Assembly: GCA_007570785.1 (NCBI GenBank)
Contig: ML660203.1
Coordinates: 5,523,755-5,587,754 of the forward strand
Source of the DNA: Antilocapra americana
Lineage: Eukaryota; Chordata; Mammalia; Artiodactyla; Antilocapridae
Length of the DNA stretch: 64,000 bases
Direction of reading: 5' to 3'
Part shown: positions 33,441 through 44,599 of the stretch, piece by piece
How the letters are laid out: each line of letters starts with the position of its first letter
Position numbering within the stretch: position 1 is the first letter of the stretch
Program-made: the position numbers and the translations under genes
The notes under the pieces: model-generated
Told to the model about the DNA's origin: nothing
Seen by the model: only the letters and a program-made list of their open reading frames with translations
Database searches by the model: none

Positions 33441-33828
33441 GGATCAATAATATTTTCATTATCAACATCAGGAGAAGAATGTGGATCATCTTAATGCTAA
33501 GTGAATTCAGCCTCTCTTCCTTTCCTTCCATTTCTGCCACAAGCAGTATTTTAGACCATATACAAAAATTAATTCCAAATGGATTAAAGATTTGAATTTG
33601 GTGCCTGAAACCATAAAATTCCTAGAAAGAAACATAGGCAGTAATTTCATTAGCATTCATTTTTGTGGACATGCCTCCAAAGGCAAGAGAAACAAAAGAA
33701 AAAATAAACAAATGATACTACATCAAACTAACAAATTTCTGCAGAGCAAAGTATCATCAAAATGAAAATACAACTTACTGAGTGAGATATTTTCAAATCA
33801 GATATTTAATAAGGGGTTAATATCCAAA

Positions 33829-33939
33829 GTTGGCAATCCACTCCAGTATTCTTGCCTGGAAAATCCCATGGATGGAGGAGCCTGGTGGGCTACAGTCTAT
33901 GAGGTTGCAAAGAGTCGGACATGACTGAGCAACTTCACT
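33829..33939 (+). mobile_element. Bov-A SINE with perfect 12-bp target-site duplication
   Basis: Headless Bov-A monomer (gttggcaatccactccagta to actgagcaacttcac). The duplication ttaatatccaaa at 33817-33828 and 33940-33951 is perfect. Confidence 0.95.
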
Positions 33940-34292
33940 TTAATATCCAAAATATATAAAGACTTTGTACAATAACAAAACAATAACAAAAAATTAAACA
34001 ATATGATTGAAACATGGGCAGAAGATCTAATAAACATTTTACTGAAGAAGACATGCAGATGGCCAATAGGTACATGAAAAAATGCTTAACATCATTAATG
34101 ATCAGGGAAATGCAAGTTAAAACCACAATAAGATATCACCTCCCACCTCTCAGAATGACTATCATCAAAAAGACAAAGAACAACAAATGTTTTAGAGGAT
34201 GGAGAGAAAGGGAACTCTTGCACACTGTTTGTGAAAATGTAAGGTGGTGTGGACACTTAATAATACAGTGTGGAGATTTCTAAAAACAACTT

Positions 34293-34374
34293 GGGCTTCT
34301 CTGGTGGCTCAGATGGGGAAGAATCTGTCTGCAATTCAGGCCCAGGTTCAATCCCTGGGTCAGGAAGATCTCCT
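34293..34374 (+). mobile_element. Bov-tA head fragment in L1
   Basis: gggcttctctggtggctcag, ggttcaatccctgggtcagg, ending at agatctcct. The Bov-A core is missing. Confidence 0.85.
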
Positions 34375-35103
34375 AAGAATGGAAATACCACATGACCCAA
34401 CTATCCTACTTGTGGATGTCTATCCAAAGAAAACAAAAACACTAATTCGAAAAATGACATGCACCCCTATGTCCATAGCAGCATTGTTTCCAATAGCCAG
34501 AGTAAGGAAAGAACGTAAGAGCCTGCGAATGGATGAACGGATAATGAAGACCCGGTGTATGTGTATGTGACTGTCTTCTTGTGACCCACAAAAAAGAATG
34601 AAACTCTGCTATTTGCCCAGCTTGGATGGACCTTGAGAGCACTGCACTAAATGAAATAAGTCAGATGGAGAAAGACAAAAGAAAAAGCCAAAATATGATT
34701 TTGTCATATAACGAATCTAAAAAAAAAATTAGTGAAAATAACAATGAACAAATTAGATAAAACAAGAATGAATTCACAGATACAGAGGACAGTTTAGGGG
34801 GTACCAGAAGGGAAGAATGTTGGAGATCAGCTCCATGATGATGGTAGCTAAACGATCACTTTGCAGTGTATACACACATTGAACTAGAATGCTATACATC
34901 TGAAGTTCACATAAGAAAATGATGATTTTTATACATCAAATATTTGGATATTATCTTTCCTTTTTTAATGATTTCTATTGGACATTTATATTAATGTGCA
35001 CTTAATTTAATGTTTTCTATTATTAGAAGTCCAGATGAGGCATAGATCATTTTTACATGTTACTGAAATATATAATCTCATCACAATATACTGGTTGATA
35101 ATA

Positions 35104-35317
35104 GTGCATGCATGCATGCTCTGTAACTCAGTTGTGTCTGACTCTGCAACTCCATGGACTACAGACCACCAGGCTACTCTGTCCATGGGATTTCCCAGGC
35201 AAGAATACTGGAGGGGTGGCCATTTCCTTCTCTGCGGGATTTTCCCAACCCAGGGACCAAACACAGGTCTCCTGCATTGCAAGCAGATCCTTTACCATCT
35301 GAGCTGCCAGAGAAGCC
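35104..35317 (-). mobile_element. Bov-tA SINE with perfect 13-bp target-site duplication
   Basis: Antisense Bov-tA with a gcatgcatgcatgctctgta tail side and a head ending gagctgccagagaagcc. ctggttgataata flanks it at 35091-35103 and 35318-35330. Confidence 0.96.
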
Positions 35318-35392
35318 CTGGTTGATAATAATAATATACCTTCATTCTTAACAGCACAGCACATTCTTAACTCTGCTGTGTTACAGAAAACC

Positions 35393-35489
35393 TCTGCTGA
35401 TTCATGTTGGTGTGTGGCAGGGGCCAACACAATATTGAGCAATTGTCCTCCAATTAAAAATAATAAATTTTTAGAAATAAAAAAGAAAA
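35393..35489 (+). mobile_element. L1 LINE 3' tip
   Basis: cacaatattgagcaattgtc, ctccaattaaaaataataaa: the last ~100 bp of a ruminant L1. Confidence 0.75.
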
Positions 35490-35785
35490 TCTCTTAGATG
35501 TTCAGTATTACCCTAAAGTGGAAAAATAATTGACTGAATACATAATTACTGTCTCTCATTTTTTTAAAACATAAATAAGTGCATGAAAAATACAAAAAAT
35601 CCTCATGCTATAACCCACATCAAAAAAAAATTTAATGAAAAAGTAAAAGGTGCTATGAGAAAAACTGGTAAGGGTATGGGATGAGCAGAACAGAAGAGGA
35701 AAGAGCAAAAGTACAATTTCTGGTGAGCCTCAGCCTGATGCTGCAGGGAACTTCGGGGTATTACTACCCCTAGATCACATCCTTA
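35490..35785. other. unique AT-rich DNA
   Basis: No gene or recognised repeat. Confidence 0.45.
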
Positions 35786-36440
35786 AAACTCAACATTCAA
35801 AGAATTAAGAACATGGAATCTGGTCCCATCACTTGATGGCAGATATAAGGGGGAAAAGTAGAAACAGTGACAGATTTTATTTTCTTGGGCTCCAAAATCA
35901 CTGCAGACAGTGACTGCAGCCATGAAATTAAAAGACACTTGCTCCTTGGAAGGAAATCTATGACAAACCTAGACAGCATATTAAAAAGCAAACACTATTT
36001 AAGCTATGGTTTTTCTAGTAGTCATGCACGGGTGTGAGAGCTGGACCATAAAGAAGGCTGAGTAATGAAGAATTGATACTTTCAAACTGTGGTGCTGGAG
36101 AAGACTCTTGAGAGTCCCTTGCACTGCAAAGAGATCCAACCAGTCCATCCTAAAGGAAATCAACCCTGAATATTCATTGGAAGGACTGATTCTGGCAATG
36201 AAACTCCAATACTTTGGCCACCTGATGGGAAGAGCCAACTCACTGGAAAAGACTGTGTTGCTGGGGAAGATTGAGAGTCGCAGGAGAAGGGGGCAACAGA
36301 GGATGAGATGGTAAAACAGCATCACTAACTTTCAACGGTCGTGAGTTTGAGCAAATTCTGGGAGATAGTGAAGGACAGGGAAGCCTTGTGTGCGCAGTCC
36401 ATGGGGTTGCAAAAAGTTGGACACGACTGAGCGACTGAAT
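35786..36440 (+). mobile_element. BovB LINE 3' end (ORF2 C-terminus and tail)
   Basis: Sense BovB, 5' truncated. It covers the conserved end of ORF2, visible as SNQSILKEINPEYSLEGL and LQYFGHLMGRANSLEKT at 36120-36260, then the 3' end with cacgactgagcgactgaat. A small internal deletion lies near 35990-36002. Frames are interrupted, so the copy is dead. Confidence 0.94.
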
Positions 36441-36789
36441 AGCACCAACAAAGACCACATCCAGCTTCAAGTATAGGATCTGGGTGTTTGTATGTGCACA
36501 CCATTCAGTCACGAGCTATAGGCCTCAGTGAGGGGCAGGGGACATACACTCCCAGGCACCTCTGGCTGTGGGATAGAACCCCACGCCCACCCCCACAGGC
36601 TTCTGCACCCCAGGCAATCCCCTGTAAAAGGTCGAAGAAGTGAGCAGTCAGCAGCAAAGCACACTGGTGCTTTCACACTGGTGATAGGATCCCTCCAACT
36701 CTGGGGTTAATGCTGAACTCTTCCTGTGCCCTGTGATTTTGGAAAACAGTGAAGATTCAGAAACCGTGCCTCCACTGCTTCCCATCCCC
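36441..36789. other. unique intergenic DNA
   Basis: No gene or recognised repeat. Confidence 0.45.
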
Positions 36790-37070
36790 AGAAAGAGAGG
36801 GTGAGATGAACTGAGAGAGTAGCACAGCCATGTATACACTGCCGTGTGTAGAGTAGATAGCCAGTAGGAACTGCTGTTCAGCACAGGGAGCCCAGCTCAG
36901 CTCCTTGTGAAGACCTAGAGGGCTGGAATGGGGGGAAGTGGGAGGGAGGTTCAGAGGAAGGGGATATATATACTTATGACTGATTTGCTTTGATGTATGG
37001 GAGAAAAGAGCACAACATCATAAAGCAATTATCCTCCAATTAAAATTTTCCAAAAATAAAAAATCAAATT
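36790..37070 (+). mobile_element. L1 LINE 3' UTR and tail
   Basis: ggaactgctgttcagcacag, ggggatatatatacttatga, gcaattatcctccaattaaa then an A-rich end. Confidence 0.85.
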
Positions 37071-37153
37071 AAATGCACAATCTCTTTAAAGCAGCAATTT
37101 CACTTTAACAATTAAGTTTATAGAAATATTTCTACATGGATACAGATACAAAC

Positions 37154-37350
37154 AGGCTTCCCAAGTGGTAAAGAATCTGCCTGCTAGTTCAGGAAATTCA
37201 GGAAAAGCGGGTTCAGTCTCTGGGATGGGAAGATCCCCTGGAGGAGGAAATGCAACCCACTCCAGGTTGCCTGGAGAATCCCATGGACGGAGGAGCCTAG
37301 CAGGCTACAGTCCATGGAGCCGCAAAGAGTCGGAGCCGACTGAGCACGCA
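37154..37350 (+). mobile_element. Bov-tA SINE
   Basis: Sense Bov-tA: aggcttcccaagtggtaaag, ggaagatcccctggaggagg, gactgagcacgcacacacgc. The tail is a short CA/CG microsatellite (to about 37363). Confidence 0.93.
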
Positions 37351-37363
37351 CACACGCACGCAC

Positions 37364-39167
37364 TACACAAATATAAACATTGTTTATAATTACATAATAT
37401 TGAGAGTCCACCAATAGGATGATTAAATAGAGAATTAATTATCCATTTAAAAAAAAGAAAGAAAGAAACTTCCCCCCCCACCCTTTTGTGTCCCAGGAAA
37501 CAGAGTACTACAAAGAAGCCACTTGTCCTCACACGACTTAGGTAAGTGTCCCCAGTGCCCTCTTGTTTTACCTTTGACAAGGCAGACACAGGCCTTTCAC
37601 ATTCTTGTTCTTTGCCTCATAAATGATTAGTTGAGTAATGTTTTCTCCTTACTTGCAAATTCAGATTTGTTTTGTATTGGACAGGGCACAACAGTGCCCA
37701 TGACTGAAGCCATACAGAGAGTGGTAGGACACAGCTCAGGCCTTAACTCCCAGACTCATCACCTCCCCCAGGGATGAAATTCTCTCCGGGCTCACCCCCA
37801 GTTCTTTGTTTATGGCATCTCTCCCTTGCCAGGCTCTACTCCTCCCTCAAAATCCTGTCCATCTCCCAAGCTTACCTCGTCCCTGTCTTCCTCGGTACAA
37901 CTGAACTCAACAGAAGCCTGCCCTTATTGAATAAACATCACTCCACTGATTCACTTGGACATGAAATGGGCTCTAGGCTGAGTCTGAGATCCCAGGGACA
38001 GCTTCATGGGCATCCACAGGGTGATCAATATCAGATCATCTCATAAAGACATACAGTCAGTTCAGGTATAAGGGGTTGCTCTTAAGGCAGAAATTTAATT
38101 CTTTCACAAGAGCAGCTAGGGACTCATCTCTGCCAAAGTGAACCAGCAAAGCACTCTGCCTTTTTCGCTCTGAGAAGAGCCACTTAAAGGGCTTTCTCGG
38201 TTATACAAATCAGGTAGGAGGAGACATTACACCCAGGGAAAAGGTCTAATGAGGACTCTCCTCACCTGACACAACATACTTCTCACAATGAAACTAGGGG
38301 TGCAGAAATGTCTTAGAAGAAGTGAGTTCAATCTTTTAAGGAGTCAAGAATATCCTGGGAAGGAAGGGCTTGAAATCCCGAACCTGAGCCCAAGCGTGAA
38401 ATGCAACATTATTAAAACATCTTTAAGTTGCTTGGATGGCCTACTCATTTTCAGATCAAACAAACAATAAGGGTTCCAACAGAAGATCAGCCAGAGGGAA
38501 GAGGGAGCCTGGATTGGTAGCCCATGTTTGCCACCAGGCTGGCAGTTTTGCAGTTTCTTGGACACGTAACCCAGGCTGTAATTCCTCTGAGCCCAGCCAC
38601 TCTCACCAAGCTTCAGAATCAGTGAAAGAACATGTGACTGTGAAATAGGATATCCAATGACTTTCTCAGCTCCGTGTGTCTGCCCCAGTTCTCTGAGCTG
38701 AGCGAGGAAAACAAAAATGGATGCTGCTTCGTTTCTGCCCTCTAAATCTTGCCTGAAGCTGTACTTTGTGATCCACCTTAACAGAATCCTGGAAAATGCA
38801 ACTTAACTTAGCCAAGTTAACACACCATAAAACCAACCCAGATAAAACCAATCCAGTGAGACCTAGCCAACACCCTGATCAAACCATACCTAAAGGCTGC
38901 TGAATCTCTGAACTAGTCAATGACAGACAATAAATCTCCTGTGTCATTTAGTGTAAACTGGTTCTTTTTAAACTTGCAAACCAAAAGTATCATAACTGTC
39001 ACAGCCAGGGAATAACATCAGGGTCCAGCACTGGCCAGGAAGAAGAACGGGAGTCTAAATATCCTAGAGAAGGAAACAGAGCACAGAATAAGAGAGACTA
39101 AGTTAGGTCTTACTGTATTAAGTTAAGCTAGGTAATCTTGTCCAGAGAAACTTAAAGGTAACTTGTA
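37364..39167. other. largest transposon-poor stretch
   Basis: About 1.8 kb with no recognised element apart from a short GAAA run near 37455. Frames at 37774-38046 and 38288-38648 were read and match no family I know. There is no splice-bounded exon and no strong CpG clustering. Confidence 0.5.
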
Positions 39168-39178
39168 GTCTGACACTT

Positions 39179-39447
39179 CATTGGAAGGACTGATGCTGAA
39201 GTTGAAGCTCTAAGACTTTGGCTACCTGACGAAAAGAGCTGACTCATTGGAAAAGATCCTGAAGCTGGGAAAGACTGAAGGCAGGAGGAGAAGGAGACAA
39301 CAGAAGATGAGATGGTAGGATGGTATCGCCAACTCAATGGACATGAGTTTGAGCAAACTCCAGGAGATGGTGAAGGACAGGGAGGCCTGGCGTGCTGCAG
39401 TCCATGGGGTGGCAAACAGTCAGACACAACTGAACCACAACAAGAAG
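39179..39447 (+). mobile_element. BovB LINE 3' end with target-site duplication
   Basis: Sense, 5' truncated: tcattggaaggactgatgct, actcattggaaaagatcctg, gatgagatggtaggatggta, ctgcagtccatggggtggca. The 11-bp duplication gtctgacactt at 39168-39178 and 39448-39458 brackets it. Confidence 0.95.
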
Positions 39448-40417
39448 GTCTGACACTTAGTATTTCGGTCTGAAGAGCTCACCCCAAACTCTGGAGAAAG
39501 GAAAAAATATTATAAAATCCACTCCTGGGGCAATGAGCCTGTCTCTCCTCATGTCACTTCTTGTTAATTCTATCCTCAATGGTTGTTAAACCAGTTCATC
39601 AGTGTTTAATTTTTCAATTTAGGCTGTCACTTTCATCACTGAATAGGACTCAGTGGCTTCTGGTGACTCTCATAAACAAGAGCACTCTCCTAGAAGAAAA
39701 CATAGGCAAAATATTCTCTGACATAAATCATAGCGATATTTTCTTAGGTCAGTCTCCCAAAGCAAAAGAAATGAAAGCAAAAATAAATAAATGGGACCTA
39801 ATCAAGCTTCTAAACTTTTGCACAGCAAAGGAAATCATAAACAAAACAAAAAGACAACCTACAGAATGGGAGAAAATATTCACAAACAATGCGACTGTTA
39901 AGGGCTAAATTTCCAAAATATACAAATAGTTTAACAATTCATTATCAAAAACAAAAACCTCAACCAAAAAATGAGCTGAAAGCTTAAACAGACATTTCTC
40001 CAAAGAAGACATATATAGATAGATGGACAGAAGGCAGCTGAATAGATGCTCAACATTGCTATTTATTAGAGAAATGGAAATAAAAACTACAATGAGGTAT
40101 CACTTCAGTCCAGTCAGAAGAGCCATCATCAAAAAGTCTACAAAGAATAAATGCTGGAGACAGTGTGTGAAACTATACTAGTTACACTGCTAGGAGGAAT
40201 GTAAGTTGGTACAATCACTATGGAGAACGGTGTGGAGGTTCCTCAGGAAGTTAAAAGTAGAACTACTATATGAACCAGCAATTCCACTCCTGGGAATATA
40301 GTCAAAAAGATTCACATTATAATTTGAAAAGATACATGCACCTCAATTTTCATAGCAGCACGCTTTACAACAGTCAAGACATGGAAGCAACCTAAGTGTC
40401 TATCAACAGATAAATGG

Positions 40418-40463
40418 ATAAAGAAGATGCAATATATTTATAAATATATTGCATCTTCTTTAT
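40418..40463. repeat. perfect 46-bp palindrome
   Basis: Left arm 40418-40440 and right arm 40441-40463 are exact reverse complements with no spacer (centre atatatttataaatatat). Pairing fails at 40417/40464 (G/G). It lies inside the L1 at the gataaagaagatg site. Confidence 0.97.
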
Positions 40464-40540
40464 GTATATACACCCATCTTCTTTATATATATATATATAT
40501 ACACATATATATATGTCTTCTTTATATATATATACAAATA
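40464..40540 (+). repeat. TA-rich expansion with repeated tcttctttat
   Basis: tcttctttat occurs at 40454, 40477 and 40516, each followed by TA dinucleotides. The first copy is the palindrome's right arm. Confidence 0.85.
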
Positions 40541-40934
40541 TATAATGGAATATTATTCAGCCATAAAAAAGAATGAAATAATGCCATTCGCAGCAACATG
40601 GATGGACCTAGAGATTATCATATTAAGATATGATATGAAGTAAGTCAGACACAGGAAAACAAACATAATATGACATCACTTATTTGTGGAATCTTAAAAA
40701 GTGATACAAATGAACTTCTTTACAAACAGAAACAGCCTCATAGACACAGAAAACCAACTTATGGTTACCAAAGGGGAAGGTGATGCAAAGATGAATAAGT
40801 TTGGGATTAACAGATACACATTACTCTATATACAATGAACAAGGACCTATATGCAGCACAGGGAACAACAACTAAAAAGAATAGGTCTTAATAAATACTT
40901 ACAAACATTAAGGAATATGATTAAAAGAACAGTC

Positions 40935-41165
40935 TTTGAAGGAAGATGAATCTATATTCAAATCGTGTCTGTACCATCTACTGAATATAATATATTGAGC
41001 CAAGTTATTTAATCCATCTAAGCCTCAATTTCCTCATCTGTAAACTACAATAATAATACAAATCCCACAGAGTTACCAAGAGGATTAAAAAAGATAAAGC
41101 ACAAAGACTTATATAGTGCTGGCACTTAATAAATTGTCTCTCAATAAATTGCTATTATGACTATT
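40935..41165 (+). mobile_element. MIR SINE
   Basis: Sense MIR: agcctcaatttcctcatctg, taaactacaataataataca, agttaccaagaggattaaaa. Confidence 0.83.
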
Positions 41166-41249
41166 CTTTCCACTGCTATTTTAAATGCTCAATTATTTCC
41201 TACTATAGAAGAAATATGACTTCATTACAAATGATTAGGAAAATATAAG

Positions 41250-41610
41250 AAAGTGGGAACTCGAAGTTGTAGTAAAAAGCATGATGTCAATCTACATATT
41301 AATCTTTTGGAAAGATCTCTAAGACACTGAATAAGGGGGAAAAGCAGTTACAGAATAGAGTAAGTTTATGTTTGTGTGAAACTGATATATGACACAATAT
41401 ACATTTGTATTTAGCAATACATCTTTCTAAGTGCATAGAATATGACTTGAGTAACACGTAAGAACTTGGTTCCAGAGGTTACCTCTGACAAGAATGATGA
41501 AGACAGGGCAGGACAGGTCAAGGATGTGAAGGGACATTCACTCTTAACAGAGGTTGAATTTTTTACCATGAGAGTGTACCCTGAATATTTATATCACAGT
41601 TACAAGTTTT
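41250..41610 (+). mobile_element. old L1 (L1M-type) 3' end
   Basis: aaagatctctaagacactga, agtaagtttatgtttgtgtg, tggttccagaggttacctct. Same type as 24785-25260. Confidence 0.6.
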
Positions 41611-41647
41611 ATAAATGTCAATATTTAGCATTCTTTATTCTCTATTC

Positions 41648-41861
41648 TGGCTTCCCTGGTGGCTAAGTGGTAAAGAATCTGCCTGCCAAAGCAGGAGACG
41701 CAGGTTCAATCCCTGAATCAGCAAGATCCCCTGGAGAAAGAAATGGCAACCCTCTTTGGCATTCCTGCCTGGGAAATCCCACGGATGGAGGATCCTGGCA
41801 GGCTACAGTCCCTGGGGTTGCAAAGAGTTGAACATGACTTAGCGACTCAAACAACACCAAC
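41648..41861 (+). mobile_element. Bov-tA SINE (left arm of an inverted pair)
   Basis: Sense Bov-tA: tggcttccctggtggctaag, ggttcaatccctgaatcagc, gacttagcgactcaaacaac. It faces an antisense copy 27 bp downstream. Confidence 0.95.
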
Positions 41862-41888
41862 TCTCTATACATCAGTAGTTCTCCACAT

Positions 41889-42105
41889 GGTGGTGGTTTA
41901 GTCACTATATCGTGTCCAACTCTTTGCGACCCTGTAGCTGTGGCCCACCAGGTTCCTCTGCCCATGGGATTATCCAGGTATGAATACCGGAGTGAATTGC
42001 CATTTCCTTCTCCAGGGGATCTTCCCGACCCAAGGATCAAACCCGCATCTCTCGAGCCTCCTGCATTGGCAGGCAGATTCTTTATCACTGAGCCACTGGG
42101 AAGCC
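41889..42105 (-). mobile_element. Bov-tA SINE (right arm of an inverted pair)
   Basis: Antisense Bov-tA: gtggtggtttagtcactata to cactgagccactgggaagcc, with an extra tctcgagcc insertion near the head. Confidence 0.95.
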
Positions 42106-42114
42106 TATTTCTCC

Positions 42115-42285
42115 CAAGTGTGGCCCTCAAACTATCAGCCTCATCATCCTGTGAGAACATGTTAGAAATGCAGATTCCTAGGCTCTGACGTGAACCTAGG
42201 GAACCAGAAACTCTGGGATGGGGCACAGCTATCCGTTTTAATCAGCCCTCCAAGTGATGCTGATGCAATGAAAGTCTAAGAACAT
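42115..42285. mobile_element. MER5A-like hAT element
   Basis: agaaatgcagattcctaggc, ccagaaactctgggatgggg, ccctccaagtgatgctgatg: a near-complete MER5A-type element. Confidence 0.8.
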
Positions 42286-42529
42286 TATTTAAATGATCTT
42301 GTTTTGCTAACGAGCCTCCTTTCTACCTAGTAGGAAAGTCTATGCTTACTCTCTCTAAACCCAGCTACTCTGGAGCAACTACTCCATTGCCTTGAAATTT
42401 TACACACCTTCCAGCTCTCAGAATCCCTGAGAATCAGAATCCCTGATTTGAGTTCATGCTCAGCCACTCCCTAGGGACACCTCCCAGAAGCAGTGCTTTG
42501 AATCCATCACACTATTTCCTCTCCCTCTG

Positions 42530-43075
42530 AACACAGAAAGATTACATATCCCAGACTCCCTCATGTTTAGGATAGGCGCATGTCACTGAGTTATTACCAA
42601 TGGAAATGTGGGCTGAAATGTCACTACCTGTCCAAAGCTGTTTTTGGTTTGTTTGTTTTTTTAATTTGGCTGCTCCAGAGCTACATTGCAGCTTTGAGAT
42701 CTTTATTTGTGGCCTGCAGGATTTAGTTCTCCAACCAGGGATGGAACCCAAGTCCCCTGCATTGGAGTCTTAACCAGTGGGCCACCAGGGAAGTCCCATC
42801 AAGGCTATTCTTAACTCCCAAGTGGGAGTTCTCCACTCCCTCTCTCTATCTGGGTCTGCATGACTGGACATAAGAACGTTGAGGGGACAGAGTTACAAGA
42901 TTGGAACATCCAGGATCCCTAAGTCACCTTTCAAGTAGAACCATCAAGAAGAGCCATCTGAACCACATGAGCAAGCGGTGAAGCTTTCACTTTGCAAGAT
43001 CACTGAGATTTGGAAGTTTGTTACACAGCATACCTTACCCTATACCAACTAATATATCACCTGCATGGCTTTGAA
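42530..43075 (+). mobile_element. MLT1-type LTR interrupted by a CHR SINE
   Basis: Left part (tatcccagactccctcatgt, gttattaccaatggaaatgt) and right part (gggtctgcatgactgga, gaagagccatctgaaccaca, ttaccctataccaactaata) read as one MaLR LTR split by the CHR at 42648-42797. Confidence 0.65.
42648..42797 (-). mobile_element. CHR-type SINE
   Basis: Antisense: gtttttttaatttggctgct, ccaaccagggatggaaccca, gtgggccaccagggaagtcc. Confidence 0.88.
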
Positions 43076-43079
43076 GAAA

Positions 43080-43245
43080 CCAGAGAACCTCTCTCAGACA
43101 GTTTCTTTAGTTTCATTCCCCCACTGAGCACCTACCTCATAGAGTTATTATGAGGTTTAAATAAGATGATCCACACAAAATGCTGAATACAATGCCAGAC
43201 ATATTAAATGCTCAATAAAATTTAGCTGCTTTTATTTTTATTATT
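43080..43245 (+). mobile_element. MIR SINE
   Basis: Sense MIR 3' half: gcacctacctcatagagtta, gaggtttaaataagatgatc, ttaaatgctcaataaa. Confidence 0.75.
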
Positions 43246-43340
43246 AAACACATTAACTATAGTCCTACTATCTTAACATAACCACCACCCATATTGTTCC
43301 TTAGCAGATATTTACATAAACATTAAAAATATCATTTACA

Positions 43341-43659
43341 GGACTTCCCTCGTAGTCCAGTGGTTAAAGAATCCACCTGCCAGCACAGGGGACAGAGGTT
43401 TGATCCCTGGCCCAGAAAGATTCCAAATACCAAGGGACAACTAAGCCTGTGTGCTGAAAGTACTGAGCCCACACATCACAATTACTGAGCCTGTATGCTG
43501 CAACTACTGAAGCCTGCATGCTCTAGAACCCATGCTCCACAACAAGAGAAGGAAACGCAGCGAGAAGCCCATGCACCACAAGGAAGAGTAGCCCCTACTA
43601 GCCACAACTAGAGAAAGCCCGCGCACAGCAACAAAGACCCAGTGCAGCCAAAACAAAAA
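43341..43659 (+). mobile_element. CHR-2-type SINE with target-site duplication
   Basis: Full-length sense CHR: ggacttccctcgtagtccag, ggtttgatccctggccc, repeated gaagcctgcatgc units, acccagtgcagccaaaac. atcatttaca repeats at 43331-43340 and 43660-43669. Confidence 0.95.
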
Positions 43660-43825
43660 ATCATTTACACTATCCCATATACTGCTTTACGTTCCATTTG
43701 GGATCTGATAGTAAGCATTCTTCATGCTACTCTATAGTCTTCCTGACCACGATTATCATTTATCACAAGCATCCTATGGGGAAGCTTATAGCTTCTGGGC
43801 ATAGGACTCCCAGAAACTCTTTTTT

Positions 43826-44059
43826 TGTTTGTTTGTTTGTTTTGGTTTGGTTTTTTGTTTTTATAGGTATATTACCCTTTTTATTTTTTTTATTTTTTTA
43901 TTTTTTTTTTTAATTTTCGTTACTTTATTGTGTTGGTTTTGCCATACATTGACATGAAACCACCATGAGTATACATATGCTCCCTCTCCAGAACCCCCCT
44001 CCCTCCTCCCTCCCGATTCCCTCCTCCGGGTCATCTCCGTGCACCAGCTCTGGCTGGTG
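43826..44059 (-). mobile_element. L1 LINE 3' end, antisense, with 15-bp target-site duplication
   Basis: A reversed, interrupted poly-A (T- and TTTG-rich to about 43915) leads to ttttgccatacattgacatg and gagtatacatatgctccctc. cagaaactctttttt flanks it at 43811-43825 and 44060-44074. It is 234 bp with strong 5' truncation and is young, given the intact duplication. Confidence 0.94.
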
Positions 44060-44149
44060 CAGAAACTCTTTTTTAATCCATTGACTTGCCTAATAAGAGT
44101 CTTCAAGCTCTCCCTGCACAATAAGAAATTTGGGCCTTTCCGAAAGTTA

Positions 44150-44400
44150 CCCAGGACCCTCTGGCTGTAAGCAAATCAGGTGCCATTTCATCAGTCAATT
44201 TAAATTTAATGCCAAGTTCTTTTAACAGCTAAACGCTTCTTTAGGAACTGGCCTGTCCTTCATGAAGCCTGCGTGGCATGTTTCCAGGAGGTAAAACATG
44301 CTCTAACTGCTTTGCTTGCAGTGTAACTTGGCTTCTGTCAAACTCCAGTTATTCTTCCATGTTAATAAATGCTGCAGAGCAAGGTGGAAACCAAAGGTCA
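44150..44400. other. unique DNA, candidate conserved element
   Basis: Repeat-free stretch with tcagtcaatttaaatttaat, cttttaacagctaaacgctt and catgttaataaatgctgcag. Inference from composition only. Confidence 0.35.
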
Positions 44401-44599
44401 CATGTATATGTTAAGTATATGTATATTTATATGCAAGTGCTAAACATGCATGGAACACATGTATTCCTTCATTCACTTATTCATTTAATAAATGTGCTAG
44501 AAATTTTACTGTATACAAAATTGGAAATGTACAAATATTTCATTCTCCCTGAAAAGGATGGGGAGATAGGGACATCTCATGGATCTCACAATTAAGGCC

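Larger units (their letters stand above)
33545..34925 (+). mobile_element. L1 LINE ORF2 end and 3' UTR with two nested SINEs
   Basis: Sense L1: ccaaatggattaaagatttg, aaaattcctagaaagaaaca, agacatgcagatggccaata, aagtcagatggagaaagaca. Frames are broken by indels. A Bov-A (33829-33939) and a Bov-tA head (34293-34374) lie inside. Confidence 0.9.
39680..40920 (+). mobile_element. L1 LINE ORF2 end and 3' UTR
   Basis: Sense L1: agaagaaaacataggcaaaa, tttgcacagcaaaggaaatc, gaatgggagaaaatattcac, catggatggacctagagatt. Interrupted around 40430-40530 by a palindrome and TA-rich expansion. The frame at 39561-39908 is its decayed ORF2. Confidence 0.9.

Noticed and set aside
35818..35850. Novel gene suggested by the 64-codon antisense frame at 35797-35991
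   Set aside because: It is the antisense of BovB ORF2.
35786..36440. Domesticated BovB protein
   Set aside because: Only the C-terminal piece remains, with interrupted frames and no promoter or splice context.
41663..42226. Longest reading frame (187 codons, minus strand)
   Set aside because: It runs through two Bov-tA SINEs; its protein is a SINE translation, repeated in form by many other frames in the window.
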